DNA of 64,000 nucleotides from Candidatus Gastranaerophilales bacterium (GCA_944325785.1 CALVBN010000002.1:62001-126000); one strand, 5' to 3'. Shown: positions 51,478 to 60,897, counted from the first letter of the stretch. A program made the numbers and translations. Notes: generated by a model from the sequence alone, not told the origin.

Positions 51478-52833
51478 ATGACACTTCCAATCAGTTCACT
51501 TGCAAATATGGAATATATGCTCTACGGCGGAATGCTCGGTGCAAATCCGAACTGTCCGAGTTATGCAAACGGGTATATGGCATCCAATAATATGTACTCT
51601 AACATGTATAATCCATATGTTTATAATAATTATGCAATGCCCGGGGTAAACGGCGGGGTAAATGGGGTAAATGGGGTAAATGGAGGAGTTACAGGCATAA
51701 ATAATACTTCAGCACCCGCATCAGCGTCTGCAAATAATACAGATATATTCACCCAAGCTTCTGCTGATAATAAAACAGTAGAGCAGGACTTAGATACATT
51801 GGGCAAATTCTACGAAGACGGTCAGTCAATGGTTCAGACCTGGGGCTCACTGCCTTTGTCTGCAGGAATGATTGCCTTCACTGAAAATCCGCAGGCAATG
51901 AAGCATTTGTGGAATTCATCCAAGGCAATAGGCGTTACAAATAAAGTTTTTGATATGAAAAATCCTGCAATAAAAGCTTTGTGGGAAAAGAATCCGGTAA
52001 TTATGCAGAGAGCATACGGTCAAATGCATGCAATCAACAGAGCTGCAGAATCTAAGCTTCCTGTTATAGGCGGATGGTTCAAAAAACAATTAGACGGACA
52101 GACAAGAGAAGCTCTTGAAAAAAGAATGAAAGAAGCTCTTAAAACCGGCGATATGAAGACTATTGCAAGAGCAACAGAAGAATTAAAAGCATCAAGATAT
52201 ATGGACGGTGCAATTCCGACAGGCTGGAGAAAACTCAAAAAATCATTAGGATTTAAAGTAACTGAAAGAACTCCGCTCAGCCAGATTGACTTAAAGAAAG
52301 CTCAAATAGACAAAGGCGTAGAAATTGCAACTGCATCTAAATGCGGATTTGGCGGACTTGTTAAACAGGGTCTGAAAGAAGGTAAAACATTCGCCTTATT
52401 CAGCACAATAATTGAGCTTCCGAAAATTATTTCAGCATATCAAAACGGCGGAACAAGTGCAGCATTGACTCAAACTGCACAAACAGGCGTAAGAGCTGCT
52501 GCAGATGGTATCGGATGGACATTAGGCAGAGCAGCAGGTACAGCAATCGGCACAAAAGTTGGTGCTGCAATCGGAACAGCTGTATGTCCTGGTTTAGGAA
52601 CGGCAGTAGGTGCAATATTAGGTTTCGTCGGAGGTGCCGCTGGTTCAATCCTTGCAAGCAAAATTACTCATAAATTAATGCCTACGGATAAAGCAACTGA
52701 GCTTGAAGCTAAGAAGCTTAAATCAACTCCGGAAGGACAATCCCAATTGTTGACAATGGTGCTTCAAAAGGCTCAAGCCGGAGAAAAAATTCCGGATAAT
52801 GTAGCTCAAGCTGCATTAAGACTAACCGCATAA
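51478..52833 (+). CDS. Glycine-zipper protein with GVNG repeats
   Basis: Started at the ATG at 51478 (AAAGG about 11 nt upstream), this 451-residue protein begins with a Tyr/Asn/Met-rich low-complexity segment and GVNG repeats (about 55-75). The middle is helical. Near residue 350-410 lie glycine-zipper repeats (GTAIGTKVGAAIGTAV and following) that could span a membrane as two helices. No classic signal peptide is seen. A surface or membrane-inserting role is inferred; the function is unknown. Confidence 0.6.
   Translation: MTLPISSLANMEYMLYGGMLGANPNCPSYANGYMASNNMYSNMYNPYVYNNYAMPGVNGGVNGVNGVNGGVTGINNTSAPASASANNTDIFTQASADNKTVEQDLDTLGKFYEDGQSMVQTWGSLPLSAGMIAFTENPQAMKHLWNSSKAIGVTNKVFDMKNPAIKALWEKNPVIMQRAYGQMHAINRAAESKLPVIGGWFKKQLDGQTREALEKRMKEALKTGDMKTIARATEELKASRYMDGAIPTGWRKLKKSLGFKVTERTPLSQIDLKKAQIDKGVEIATASKCGFGGLVKQGLKEGKTFALFSTIIELPKIISAYQNGGTSAALTQTAQTGVRAAADGIGWTLGRAAGTAIGTKVGAAIGTAVCPGLGTAVGAILGFVGGAAGSILASKITHKLMPTDKATELEAKKLKSTPEGQSQLLTMVLQKAQAGEKIPDNVAQAALRLTA
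51643..51685 (+). repeat. In-frame minisatellite encoding GVNG
   Basis: Consecutive GGGGTAAAT/C units of 9-12 bp encode Gly-Val-Asn-Gly repeats. Unit length is a multiple of 3, so slippage changes length without breaking the frame. Confidence 0.75.
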
Positions 52834-52859
52834 AATACCTTATCAATTTAACCTATATT

Positions 52860-52887
52860 CCCCTTTTATGATAAAATCTTAAAGGGG
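52860..52887 (+). terminator. Terminator-like hairpin carrying the ilvD ribosome site
   Basis: CCCCTTTT (52860-52867) pairs with AAAGGGG (52881-52887), followed by ATTTTTATT and the ilvD ATG at 52897. The hairpin can end upstream transcription, but its 3' arm is also the AAAGGGGA Shine-Dalgarno of ilvD. Folding would therefore hide the ribosome site in read-through mRNA. Confidence 0.7.
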
Positions 52888-52896
52888 ATTTTTATT

Positions 52897-54573
52897 ATGC
52901 GCAGCGATAACATAAAAAAAGGAATAGCAAGAACACCGCACAGAAGCCTCTTAATGGCATCCGGCGTTTCAAAAAATAATATGGACAGTCCTTTTATCGG
53001 GATTGCAAGCTCTTTTTCCGATTTAGTCCCCGGACATATCGGAATGAGGGATTTAGAAAGACAAATAGAAAAAGGTATACATTCCGCAGGAGGACAAGCT
53101 TTTATATTCGGCGTACCTGCCGTATGCGACGGTATTGCAATGGGGCATTCCGGAATGCGTTACTCACTGCCTTCACGTGATTTGATAGCAGACTGCGTAG
53201 AAACTGTTGCAAATGCCCATCAGCTTGACGGGCTTGTTCTGCTCTCCAACTGCGATAAAATTACCCCCGGAATGCTTATTGCCTCTGCAAGAATAAACAT
53301 TCCTACAATTATTGTTACCGCAGGTCCAATGCTGGATGGAGAAAGCAGATGTGAAAAGCTTTCTATGATAAAAGGCGCTTTTGAAGCCATAGGAAAATAC
53401 AGAAACGGCGAAATTACAGAAGAAAGGCTTTTAGAGCTGGAAGAAGCTTCCTGCCCATCTGCTGGCGCCTGTCAGGGGCTTTATACCGCAAACACAATGG
53501 CTTGTTTAACAGAGGTTATAGGATTAAGCCTTCCATACTGCGCAACAGCTTCTGCCGTTTCTTCACAAAAACGCAGAATCGCTTTTGAAAGCGGGATGCA
53601 GATTGTTGAATGGGTAAAGCAGGATGTTAAACCTCTTGATATAATCACAAGAGATTCTTTGAGAAATGCAATTATTGCGGATTTGGCGATGGGAGGTTCC
53701 ACAAATTCGTTTTTGCATATTCTGGCGCTGGCTAATGCTGCAGGACTGGGAGGAAAAACCTCTCCAACCGGCACCTCGCCACAGCCCTCTGCTCAAGGAG
53801 AGGGAGTTACTCTCGCGGATTTTGAAGAGTTGTCGCATAAAATTCACCAGTTTGTAAAACTTGAGCCTTCTTCAGATATTTCAATGACTCAATTTCATAA
53901 CGCGGGAGGAATTCCTGCAGTAGTTGATGAACTCATAAAAAGCGTTCCGGAATTTAGAGGGGGTAAATATAAGGGAGTCTATTCGGATAAAAGAGTTATC
54001 CATCCGTACTCTGAACCTTTTACAACAAAACCGGGGCTGGGAATTTTATACGGCAATATTGCACCGGAAGGCTCCGTTATAAAGATTTCTGCGGTTAACG
54101 AAAGCTGTTATGAATTTGAAGGAAGTGCAAAAACTTTTGATTCGGAAGAAGAAGCTATGACAGCGCTTGAAAATGACTTAATAAAAGAAGGAGACGTCGT
54201 TGTAATTCGTTACGAAGGTCCCAAAGGCGGTCCAGGGATGAGGGAAATGCTTGCACCTACCTCACTTCTTGTAGGCAAGGGTTTGGGAACAAAAGCTGCC
54301 TTAATAACGGACGGACGTTTCTCCGGCGGTACAAGAGGAATCTGCGTTGGGCATATCTGTCCGGAAGCCGCAAACGGAGGTGTTATTGCTCTGATTAAAG
54401 ACGGAGATAAAATTAAGATTGATATTAACAAACGGACGCTGAATCTCATTGTAAGCAATGAAGAGCTTGAAAAAAGGCGCAAAGAACTGAAACCCTTCGT
54501 ATCCAAAGCAAAGGGTTATCTCGGGAAATACGCAAGAACAGTTCAAGACGCAAGCCACGGGGCAATTGTATAA
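52897..54573 (+). CDS. ilvD: Dihydroxy-acid dehydratase
   Basis: At 558 residues it matches IlvD/Edd. Cluster and substrate motifs visible are [31 protein letters not shown] and [11 protein letters not shown]. It removes water from dihydroxy acids to give 2-keto acids for valine, leucine and isoleucine. About 20 extra residues (about 287-306, [16 protein letters not shown]) interrupt the usual AGL-xLxDF segment and are encoded by a palindromic insert. The folate ligase gene starts right after its stop. Confidence 0.95.
   Translation: MRSDNIKKGIARTPHRSLLMASGVSKNNMDSPFIGIASSFSDLVPGHIGMRDLERQIEKGIHSAGGQAFIFGVPAVCDGIAMGHSGMRYSLPSRDLIADCVETVANAHQLDGLVLLSNCDKITPGMLIASARINIPTIIVTAGPMLDGESRCEKLSMIKGAFEAIGKYRNGEITEERLLELEEASCPSAGACQGLYTANTMACLTEVIGLSLPYCATASAVSSQKRRIAFESGMQIVEWVKQDVKPLDIITRDSLRNAIIADLAMGGSTNSFLHILALANAAGLGGKTSPTGTSPQPSAQGEGVTLADFEELSHKIHQFVKLEPSSDISMTQFHNAGGIPAVVDELIKSVPEFRGGKYKGVYSDKRVIHPYSEPFTTKPGLGILYGNIAPEGSVIKISAVNESCYEFEGSAKTFDSEEEAMTALENDLIKEGDVVVIRYEGPKGGPGMREMLAPTSLLVGKGLGTKAALITDGRFSGGTRGICVGHICPEAANGGVIALIKDGDKIKIDINKRTLNLIVSNEELEKRRKELKPFVSKAKGYLGKYARTVQDASHGAIV
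53759..53806 (+). repeat. Palindromic insert inside ilvD
   Basis: CCTCTCC (53759-53765) pairs with GGAGAGG (53797-53803), and CCCTCT (53785-53790) with AGAGGG (53799-53804), giving alternative stems. The segment is GC-rich compared with ilvD and encodes a Thr/Ser/Pro/Gln stretch not found in the family core. It looks like a mobile palindromic element that kept the frame. Confidence 0.6.
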
Positions 54574-55068
54574 ATGAAAAAGAATCTCAGAAAATGGGCA
54601 AAAGAACAAAATAAAAGCGAAAAAAGCAAAAAACTTGCAGAACTTCTTGCCAAAACAGATGAATACAAGCAGGCAAAAAATATTATGCTTTTTTATCCTT
54701 TAGAAAATGAAGTAAACCTTCTTTCACTGCTGGATGATAAGACAAAAAATTTTTTCCTGCCCCGCATCAATAATGATAATATACTATGCTGTCCTTATCA
54801 AAAGGGAGATAAACTCGCTCTTTCCAGTTTTAAGACACAAGATCCACAGAGTCCGCCTGTAGACAAAAATCAAATAGACCTTGTTATAATTCCAGCTCTA
54901 TGCTGTGATAAAAATAATTACAGACTCGGTTACGGAAAGGGATTTTATGACAGATTTTTAAAAGATTTTAACGGTAAAAAAATTATCTGCATCCCCGAAG
55001 AATTAATAGTCGAAACAGTTTACCCGGAAGAACACGATATTCCGGCAGACATTGTTATATCATGCTAG
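54574..55068 (+). CDS. 5-formyltetrahydrofolate cyclo-ligase
   Basis: This 164-residue protein is slightly short for the family. It carries LGYGKGFYDRFL, the ATP/folate signature, and an N-terminal RKWAKEQ basic helix. It makes 5,10-methenyl-THF from 5-formyl-THF using ATP. Its ATG follows the ilvD stop without a gap, so translation is coupled. It is convergent with the 55072 gene, 3 bp away. Confidence 0.9.
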   Translation: MKKNLRKWAKEQNKSEKSKKLAELLAKTDEYKQAKNIMLFYPLENEVNLLSLLDDKTKNFFLPRINNDNILCCPYQKGDKLALSSFKTQDPQSPPVDKNQIDLVIIPALCCDKNNYRLGYGKGFYDRFLKDFNGKKIICIPEELIVETVYPEEHDIPADIVISC

Positions 55069-55071
55069 ATA

Positions 55072-55407
55072 CTACCTGCCGAAGCTGTAAGAGAATGAGC
55101 TTTCAATAGCCGAATCAACAGCACCTCTGGCAGATTGAAGTTCTGTATCAACCATCTTGAGTCTTGTCTGGTATTCCTGCATCTGTAAATCCAGCTTCTT
55201 TTCCAAAATAATCAGTTTATCTCTCCGCGCTTCCAGCTGTTTAACCGCAGGGTTTTCGGGATCAAGGTCGTTGCCGAGCGACATAATCTCGTCAGAAGAA
55301 GCAACCAATTCCATCTTGGCAGAAGCTATCCACTGAATCTTAGTTTCCAGCGTTATCTTGTACGCTGTAAGATACATCATTCTGAAACTTGAGGCAATTA
55401 ATCCCAT
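55072..55407 (-). CDS. Short head-tail coiled-coil protein
   Basis: This 111-residue protein is not a known family. The N-terminal MGLIASSFRMMYLTAYK aligns without gaps to the first 45 residues of the 575-residue protein at 56958. Its C-terminal coiled coil and IESSFSYSFGR end align with IEDSFKTFGG of that protein. It is therefore a minimal version without the large middle. AAGGGAT precedes the ATG. It is the last gene of the minus-strand cluster. Confidence 0.65.
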   Translation of the reverse strand: MGLIASSFRMMYLTAYKITLETKIQWIASAKMELVASSDEIMSLGNDLDPENPAVKQLEARRDKLIILEKKLDLQMQEYQTRLKMVDTELQSARGAVDSAIESSFSYSFGR

Positions 55408-55420
55408 AATAGTAATCCCT

Positions 55421-55690
55421 TTATCTTGTTTCGTTTAAGTTTTTGCCTTTCAGGAATGTGTGTTCGTTACTTTCTGCAATCAAGCTTTCCATTTTGTGGA
55501 GCTGGTGTTTGTGATAGTTAACCCTGTATTTTGCCATCTTCAGCTTTTGTCTGATAGTAAGCATATCCTTAAGGCTTGATAACAAACTAACGGCAAGCGC
55601 CTTAAACGGATTTTTGCGGATGAAAAACGACCTTGCAAAATTCATAAAATTCACTAACCGTTTTATGTTATTTTGTAGTTCTTCACGCAT
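55421..55690 (-). CDS. Small basic helical protein
   Basis: This 89-residue protein is not recognised. It is Lys/Arg-rich and helical (SLKDMLTIRQKLKMAKYR), with an AGGAG site. It lies 13 bp upstream of the 55072 gene, so it shares an operon. A chaperone-like role for the coiled-coil proteins is conceivable only from position and size. Confidence 0.6.
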   Translation of the reverse strand: MREELQNNIKRLVNFMNFARSFFIRKNPFKALAVSLLSSLKDMLTIRQKLKMAKYRVNYHKHQLHKMESLIAESNEHTFLKGKNLNETR

Positions 55691-55791
55691 AAGCTTTTTC
55701 TCCTATGCATTCTAAGCCTACATGTATTATAAAACATGTAAAGTGAAATAATTGCCTGTTTTTGATAGTATCTGTTACAAATGTTAACATT

Positions 55792-56028
55792 TTATTTGAA
55801 GCCGGTCCTTTTTGAAGTAATACTGTTGAATACAAACCTGTTTTTGTCATATTGATTTTGTACTACATTATTTAACGGCATTTTTTTCAAAAACTTTAGC
55901 TCTTTTCGATTATAATACCTCTGTTCGTTACAAAATTTTACAATTGAAGATATTGCTCTGCAAAAAGCATTGTCAAATAGTATATCCAGCATTATCCTAA
56001 GAAAAGTACGTCCTTGCATAGTATCCAC
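55792..56028 (-). CDS. Possible small basic protein, weak
   Basis: A 78-residue frame (GTG at 56028; ATG three codons in) lies between the two groups of coiled-coil genes. It is basic, with a GAGTGG site of poor fit. Nothing in it is recognised. The 102-bp gap to the 55690 gene and weak start make it uncertain; it may be non-coding. Confidence 0.3.
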   Translation of the reverse strand: MDTMQGRTFLRIMLDILFDNAFCRAISSIVKFCNEQRYYNRKELKFLKKMPLNNVVQNQYDKNRFVFNSITSKRTGFK

Positions 56029-56076
56029 TCTTTTATCACAAGAATTTTTCCAGCAAAAATATCCGGCAGATTAAAT

Positions 56077-56934
56077 CTACAACTCTTGTATATCTTTGCT
56101 TGCGGATTCAATATCATCTTTGAGCATTTTTCTGACAATATCGCTTTGAGTATCAAGCATTTTGCAAACAGTTTCAATATTAGCAACTTTTTGGGAAAGA
56201 ATTGTATCAGCGTTAGCAATAACATTACTTGACACTGTTTGATAAGCAGAAAGCGCCGCTGAAGTTGTACCCTGCATTAAGTTACCCATAACAACGGCAG
56301 GAAGTCCAAACTCGCCCAAATAAGGCGCAGCCGCGGTCATTATACCGCCCCATCCGGAAACAATACCCGCAAGGGGCATCAGAATATTTGCTGCTCCGAT
56401 ACCGTACCCGTTAGCTGTACCTATACCGTAAGCCGCTGTGCTTGCTATATCGGCTATACTGCCTATACCGGAAGCATAACCCGTTGTAGCACCATCAGAA
56501 GAGCCGTAGCCGGTTAATAAATCGCCGATAGAAGAAGCACCGCCGGTTGTATAACCGCTTTGCCTGTAGCCGTAATTTGCGGCATACCCGCTCGGGAAAC
56601 CGGAATAATTACCTAAGCTGTTTACTCCAAATGATGAATAAGTTCCGGTTGAACCTCCTGTACCTCCTGTATACTGAGTCCAGTAAGAAGTGCCGGGGAT
56701 ATTCATTGCAGTTGTTCCGCCAAGAGTTGTCATAAATGCTGACGGAGCAAACAAACTTGCAAGCTGATATAAAAATCCGCCTGCTGCTTCAAAACCGGTG
56801 CCGGAGCTTCCGGAACCTGCTACCGTTAAATCTCTCAAACGGTCATAGGTTTCATAAAGCATAACTTTCGCATCCGAAGATGCTGCACCGAATTTGTTTG
56901 CTATAACTAAGTATCCATCGTTTTTGTATGACAT
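56077..56934 (-). CDS. Gly/Ala/Tyr-rich protein with C-terminal coiled coil
   Basis: This 285-residue protein has a low-complexity centre (about 60-180) rich in Gly, Tyr, Ser and Ala, resembling adhesive or silk-like sequences. A C-terminal helical tail (about 230-285) has SQKVANIETVCKML. No signal peptide is visible. AAGAGG precedes the ATG. It follows the 575-residue gene by 23 bp, so the two are co-expressed. Structural or surface function is inferred. Confidence 0.65.
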   Translation of the reverse strand: MSYKNDGYLVIANKFGAASSDAKVMLYETYDRLRDLTVAGSGSSGTGFEAAGGFLYQLASLFAPSAFMTTLGGTTAMNIPGTSYWTQYTGGTGGSTGTYSSFGVNSLGNYSGFPSGYAANYGYRQSGYTTGGASSIGDLLTGYGSSDGATTGYASGIGSIADIASTAAYGIGTANGYGIGAANILMPLAGIVSGWGGIMTAAAPYLGEFGLPAVVMGNLMQGTTSAALSAYQTVSSNVIANADTILSQKVANIETVCKMLDTQSDIVRKMLKDDIESASKDIQEL

Positions 56935-56957
56935 AAAAACCTCTTTTAACCGGAACT

Positions 56958-58685
56958 CTAACCGCCGAACGTCTTGAATGAATCTTCAATGTTATCTTTT
57001 ACAACCTTAGATACTGCATCAATTTCTGTTGACAGGGCATTCTGTTCCGTATCTAATTGTTTCAGCCTTAATTCAAGCTGTTGATCTTCCTGCTGAATTA
57101 AAGATGTCTGTGCATTTATATCCTGTACCATTTTGTCATATTGCGCACTTTCGTAATAATACTGGTTCATGGCATCTTTATATGCATCGTCATCAGTAAT
57201 TGTTTCCATATTCAAAGTATATGTAATAGAATCATCTTCAAATCTTACGGAAGTAAATCTGCCGTTGCCGTCTGTTTCAAGCAAGGCTTTTTTAGTTTCT
57301 TCCTGTCTTGTTGAAACATAAGATGCATTGTAGTAATTAAGCTTGTTTTGCCCGTCAATATTATTAATACCGCTTCCGCTTGCATAAGATGAATTTAAGT
57401 CAGCGAAAGTAGTATAGTATGTAACGCCGTTCATAGTGAAAGAGTACACACCGCCGGTATATTCACCGTCATCATTAAAACATGCAGAAATAGAGTCATC
57501 TATACCCTGCTCGCGCATATCTGTTACAACCTGTCTTAATTCTGCTGCTTGATCATCTGTTAAGTCTGTCAGCAATGTAAGTTCACAGTTTCCGATATAT
57601 GTAGGACGCGATAAGCTGTTATATGCATTCTCTGCTGTCTGGTATGCCTGTAAGGCAGTATATTCTGCAGCCAGCAGTGTTTGTATTTGAGCATCATAAC
57701 TTGCTGCAATATTTTCTATCGTACCTTCTGTTGTTTCATCACCGGTAGTATAAGACGGCAGAATTGTCTGAGTGCCACCGGCAGAACCACCGTACAAGTT
57801 TCTTAAATCGCCTCTGAAGGCAATTGTACCGTCTTCTGCATTATAGTAAACATCACCGTAATCAGTTGCTTCGTCTTCATCCAATGCGCCTAAGTCAATC
57901 AAAGTTGCTATAGCTTCTTCCACGACAGCCTTATCATCATCCGAAAGCTGTGCATAACCTTGAAAAGATTTTGTATTTGGAGTCATAACAGCTGTAAGAG
58001 TTTCTGTTCCGCCATACGGAGTATTGTTACCGTCTGTGGAATAATACTGTCCATCTTCACCTAAATAATACTGGATACCAGTACTATCCTGATATATGGG
58101 ACGTCCCTCAGGAGTTGTATTCTGGGTATTATACGTAAATGAGTATGTATCCTCAGTTGTACTGTAACTGCTTGCTGTAATATTAGTATACCTATCATTG
58201 TTTGCATAATTTGTTAAAGTTGCAGCTTCTTCCCGTTTTGCAGATGTTGCAGCTTTTGCAGCTTCATAATCACTTTTTGTTTGTGTAAGTAATCTCAAAG
58301 CAGTTTCAATTTGATCCACACTAGCCTCTGTACCTGATGAAAACTGAACCTGCGGATCATTAAGTTTCTTTTGAGAGCCGGTATAAACATCAGTGTATGT
58401 ATGGCTCGTCACAACATAGTTATAATCTTCTTCCGGCGTTGCCAGCTGATTCCACGTATCAATCGTGTATTCATTTGTGCCGTCAGTGTATGAATACTGC
58501 ATCTTCGTATAATCCTGTGTACTTGGAGGGACCGGAACACTTAAGCCAAGCATCTGATTAAACAAATTGGCACTCTGGTTTGATAACACAGTTCTTGCCT
58601 GATTTATCTGCTGTCCTTCATATTCACAATTGGATTTACGTGCTACCAGTGCTAAATATCTGGCTTGTGATGCTGCCATACCCAT
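56958..58685 (-). CDS. Large head-tail coiled-coil protein
   Basis: This 575-residue protein is not recognised. The N-terminal 45 residues (MGMAASQARYLALVARK) and C-terminal 60 residues (coiled coil ending IEDSFKTFGG) match the 111-residue protein at 55072. Between them lie about 460 acidic, Thr/Tyr/Asn/Asp-rich residues. Conserved helical ends around a variable middle is the layout of flagellin-like and other self-assembling filaments, but there is no sequence evidence for that family. AGGAG precedes the ATG. Confidence 0.7.
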   Translation of the reverse strand: MGMAASQARYLALVARKSNCEYEGQQINQARTVLSNQSANLFNQMLGLSVPVPPSTQDYTKMQYSYTDGTNEYTIDTWNQLATPEEDYNYVVTSHTYTDVYTGSQKKLNDPQVQFSSGTEASVDQIETALRLLTQTKSDYEAAKAATSAKREEAATLTNYANNDRYTNITASSYSTTEDTYSFTYNTQNTTPEGRPIYQDSTGIQYYLGEDGQYYSTDGNNTPYGGTETLTAVMTPNTKSFQGYAQLSDDDKAVVEEAIATLIDLGALDEDEATDYGDVYYNAEDGTIAFRGDLRNLYGGSAGGTQTILPSYTTGDETTEGTIENIAASYDAQIQTLLAAEYTALQAYQTAENAYNSLSRPTYIGNCELTLLTDLTDDQAAELRQVVTDMREQGIDDSISACFNDDGEYTGGVYSFTMNGVTYYTTFADLNSSYASGSGINNIDGQNKLNYYNASYVSTRQEETKKALLETDGNGRFTSVRFEDDSITYTLNMETITDDDAYKDAMNQYYYESAQYDKMVQDINAQTSLIQQEDQQLELRLKQLDTEQNALSTEIDAVSKVVKDNIEDSFKTFGG

Positions 58686-58869
58686 AGAGCATTCTCCTAT
58701 TTTATGTACTTATATTTTGTTTTTAATTAGTGTTTAGAAAAAGTCAAGCTTTTATAATAGCATTATATATTATTTTCACTGTTTTTAATATATAACTCTA
58801 ATCTAAAATCAACCATATATACTAATACAAAACTAAAAATCATACAGATAGAGTACGCAAAAACTGTGG

Positions 58870-58875
58870 TATAAT
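58870..58875 (+). promoter_or_regulatory. Extended -10 of the porin gene
   Basis: TGG followed by TATAAT (58870-58875), then 6 nt to the ATG at 58882. No convincing -35. Confidence 0.6.
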
Positions 58876-58881
58876 AAGTTG

Positions 58882-60036
58882 ATGAAGTATATACTTTTAC
58901 TTGCCTTGATTTTTTTTCTTCATCCTTCCTGTCTGGCAATAGAGGAAGTACTTTTGGATGTTGATGACAATAGAAAGCCAGAAAACTCTATTAATAAGGT
59001 ATTTGACGAGGATGATGAGCTGACGCTTTATGAAAAGATTCAAAATATCAAAGCAAAAGAAGTAAAAGACACTAACAGCTCTGTCTATCTGCTTGACGGA
59101 ATTTTAACAAAAAAGTTTGAAACCGGACCTATCGAAACAATGCATTTTTTTACATATTACCGCGGTGCTGTTGATATGGATGTTTCAAATGGAGGAGATT
59201 CAATCTATGATTTCAGTGCAATACAGGCAGGTATAAACGGTAAATTTCGCGGCGGGCAGAATTTCTACGAGGCAAGGTTTAGGTTTGACCCGATTGACGG
59301 GTATTCATACCTGCAGACCCTGCCTATAGATATTTATGTTGCCAATGCTTCCATTCCGCATCACACGATAATACTCGGTAACACCAGAACTCCAACCGGA
59401 TATGAAGGTTCGCGTTCTGATACAATTATTCCGTTTATCTTAAGAGCGCAAATTGCTAGGAACTTCGGCAACACAAGAAAGATCGGGCTTAGAGTAAAAG
59501 GTAATTATGACTTAATAGAATATGATCTGGGCGGATACAGTTCAGACACATATTTCAGAGAATTCTTCCCTGGAGCCGAATTCTCCGGCTGGGTTAACCT
59601 AAAACCCCTTGGCAAAACAAACGGGAAATACGGTCAGTTAATACTGGGAGGCGGAGTTACAGCAGGAAATAATGTTTCAGATTATTTTACCGGCGGACTA
59701 TATGCCGGATATGAATACAAAAACTTTATGGCAAATTTTGAATATGCCTCTGCCGACGGCTATAACGGTGCAAGAGGACTTTCGACCAATCAAGCAGAAG
59801 GTTTTTATTCAACAATCGGATATAAAATAACCCCAAAACTGCAGATACTCGGCAGATATGATCATTATGTCCCAAATAAAAATTTTGAAGATGACATAAG
59901 AAGAGAATACTCTGTTGGTCTAAATTATTTTATAAAAGGACAGTCACTAAAGATAATGCTTAATTACGTATTCTGCCAGAATGATTTGTTTGAAGATTCC
60001 CACAGACTTATGCTTGGAACACAGCTTATACTCTAA
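58882..60036 (+). CDS. Outer-membrane porin, OprO/OprP-like
   Basis: This 384-residue protein starts at the ATG at 58882 (a TTG one codon earlier overlaps the predicted transcript start). It has a signal peptide (LLLALIFFLHPSCLA), a short helical N-terminal region and a beta-barrel with alternating aromatic strands. RSDTIIPFILRAQI and the closing strand MLGTQLIL fit phosphate-selective porins. It implies an outer membrane. No Shine-Dalgarno is present. It is convergent with the CHAP gene by 4 nt. Confidence 0.8.
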   Translation: MKYILLLALIFFLHPSCLAIEEVLLDVDDNRKPENSINKVFDEDDELTLYEKIQNIKAKEVKDTNSSVYLLDGILTKKFETGPIETMHFFTYYRGAVDMDVSNGGDSIYDFSAIQAGINGKFRGGQNFYEARFRFDPIDGYSYLQTLPIDIYVANASIPHHTIILGNTRTPTGYEGSRSDTIIPFILRAQIARNFGNTRKIGLRVKGNYDLIEYDLGGYSSDTYFREFFPGAEFSGWVNLKPLGKTNGKYGQLILGGGVTAGNNVSDYFTGGLYAGYEYKNFMANFEYASADGYNGARGLSTNQAEGFYSTIGYKITPKLQILGRYDHYVPNKNFEDDIRREYSVGLNYFIKGQSLKIMLNYVFCQNDLFEDSHRLMLGTQLIL

Positions 60037-60761
60037 GCAGTTACCGGCACAAAAATCGCATCCGGTTTTTTAAACAAATGTTTTGTTATTCCGTCGGAAA
60101 CGGCTCTGCCGTCGCCGGTCGTAATCTCTGTATGCCCGTATTCTGAACTATAGCCTTGTGAGCCTCTGTTATAAACAAGTACACATCCTGCAGGAAGATC
60201 CTTTACATCAATCTTGGAAGTAGAAATTTCTTTAAAGTTTTTATTTGAAGCCATTATTTTGGGCATTTGATATGCATGTCCGCTCGTATAATCGCCAAGA
60301 CCAGCCTTTGCTATAGCTTTTTTTACATATCTTGCGCAATACCCTGTCCAGCCGACGGAACCTTGAAGCGCCGTTTTTGCGAGTTTTTCTCCTGCATTGG
60401 CATCATAATTAATATCTGATAAATTTGCCTTGTTTTTATTTGTTAATGTAAAGCTGTCTACTGCAGAAAAATTAGTATTATTGAACTGGAACGAATTATT
60501 ATTCCAAATAGATGAATTATTGCCGGTTTCCCAGATATTTGTTGAAAAGATATTAGAGAAATCAAATGAAGGCATTTGAAAAGCGGGCATTTGAAACGAA
60601 CTAAAATTAAATAAAGATGAAAAATCCGGAAAATTAAAATTAAAAGACGGCACGCTCCACCCTGTACACGGCAATACCGGACTAAACCAGCTATCTGCGC
60701 CGTTTATTCCGTTCGAAAAATAATCCATATTCAAATTTGTGAATTGGTTATAGATAGTCAT
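60033..60761 (-). CDS. CHAP-type cysteine peptidase with low-complexity N-terminus
   Basis: This 242-residue protein has a C-terminal CHAP-like domain (about 125-242): GYCARYVKKAI with the nucleophilic Cys and YGHTEIT with the His. Such domains cut peptidoglycan peptides. The N-terminal 120 residues are Phe/Asn/Ser-rich with repeats of SFQMP. No standard signal peptide is visible, so export is uncertain. AAGGAT precedes the ATG. Confidence 0.78.
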   Translation of the reverse strand: MTIYNQFTNLNMDYFSNGINGADSWFSPVLPCTGWSVPSFNFNFPDFSSLFNFSSFQMPAFQMPSFDFSNIFSTNIWETGNNSSIWNNNSFQFNNTNFSAVDSFTLTNKNKANLSDINYDANAGEKLAKTALQGSVGWTGYCARYVKKAIAKAGLGDYTSGHAYQMPKIMASNKNFKEISTSKIDVKDLPAGCVLVYNRGSQGYSSEYGHTEITTGDGRAVSDGITKHLFKKPDAIFVPVTA

Positions 60762-60897
60762 GACAAATATCCTTATAAATATAAAGTATATCTACCGTCA
60801 ATATTTGCCTTTTTGTAACAAAACTTAACGAAATACAAAAAATCAGCAGTTATGTAGAAATGTCATTATTATGCATATCAGCATTAATGAAAATTTC

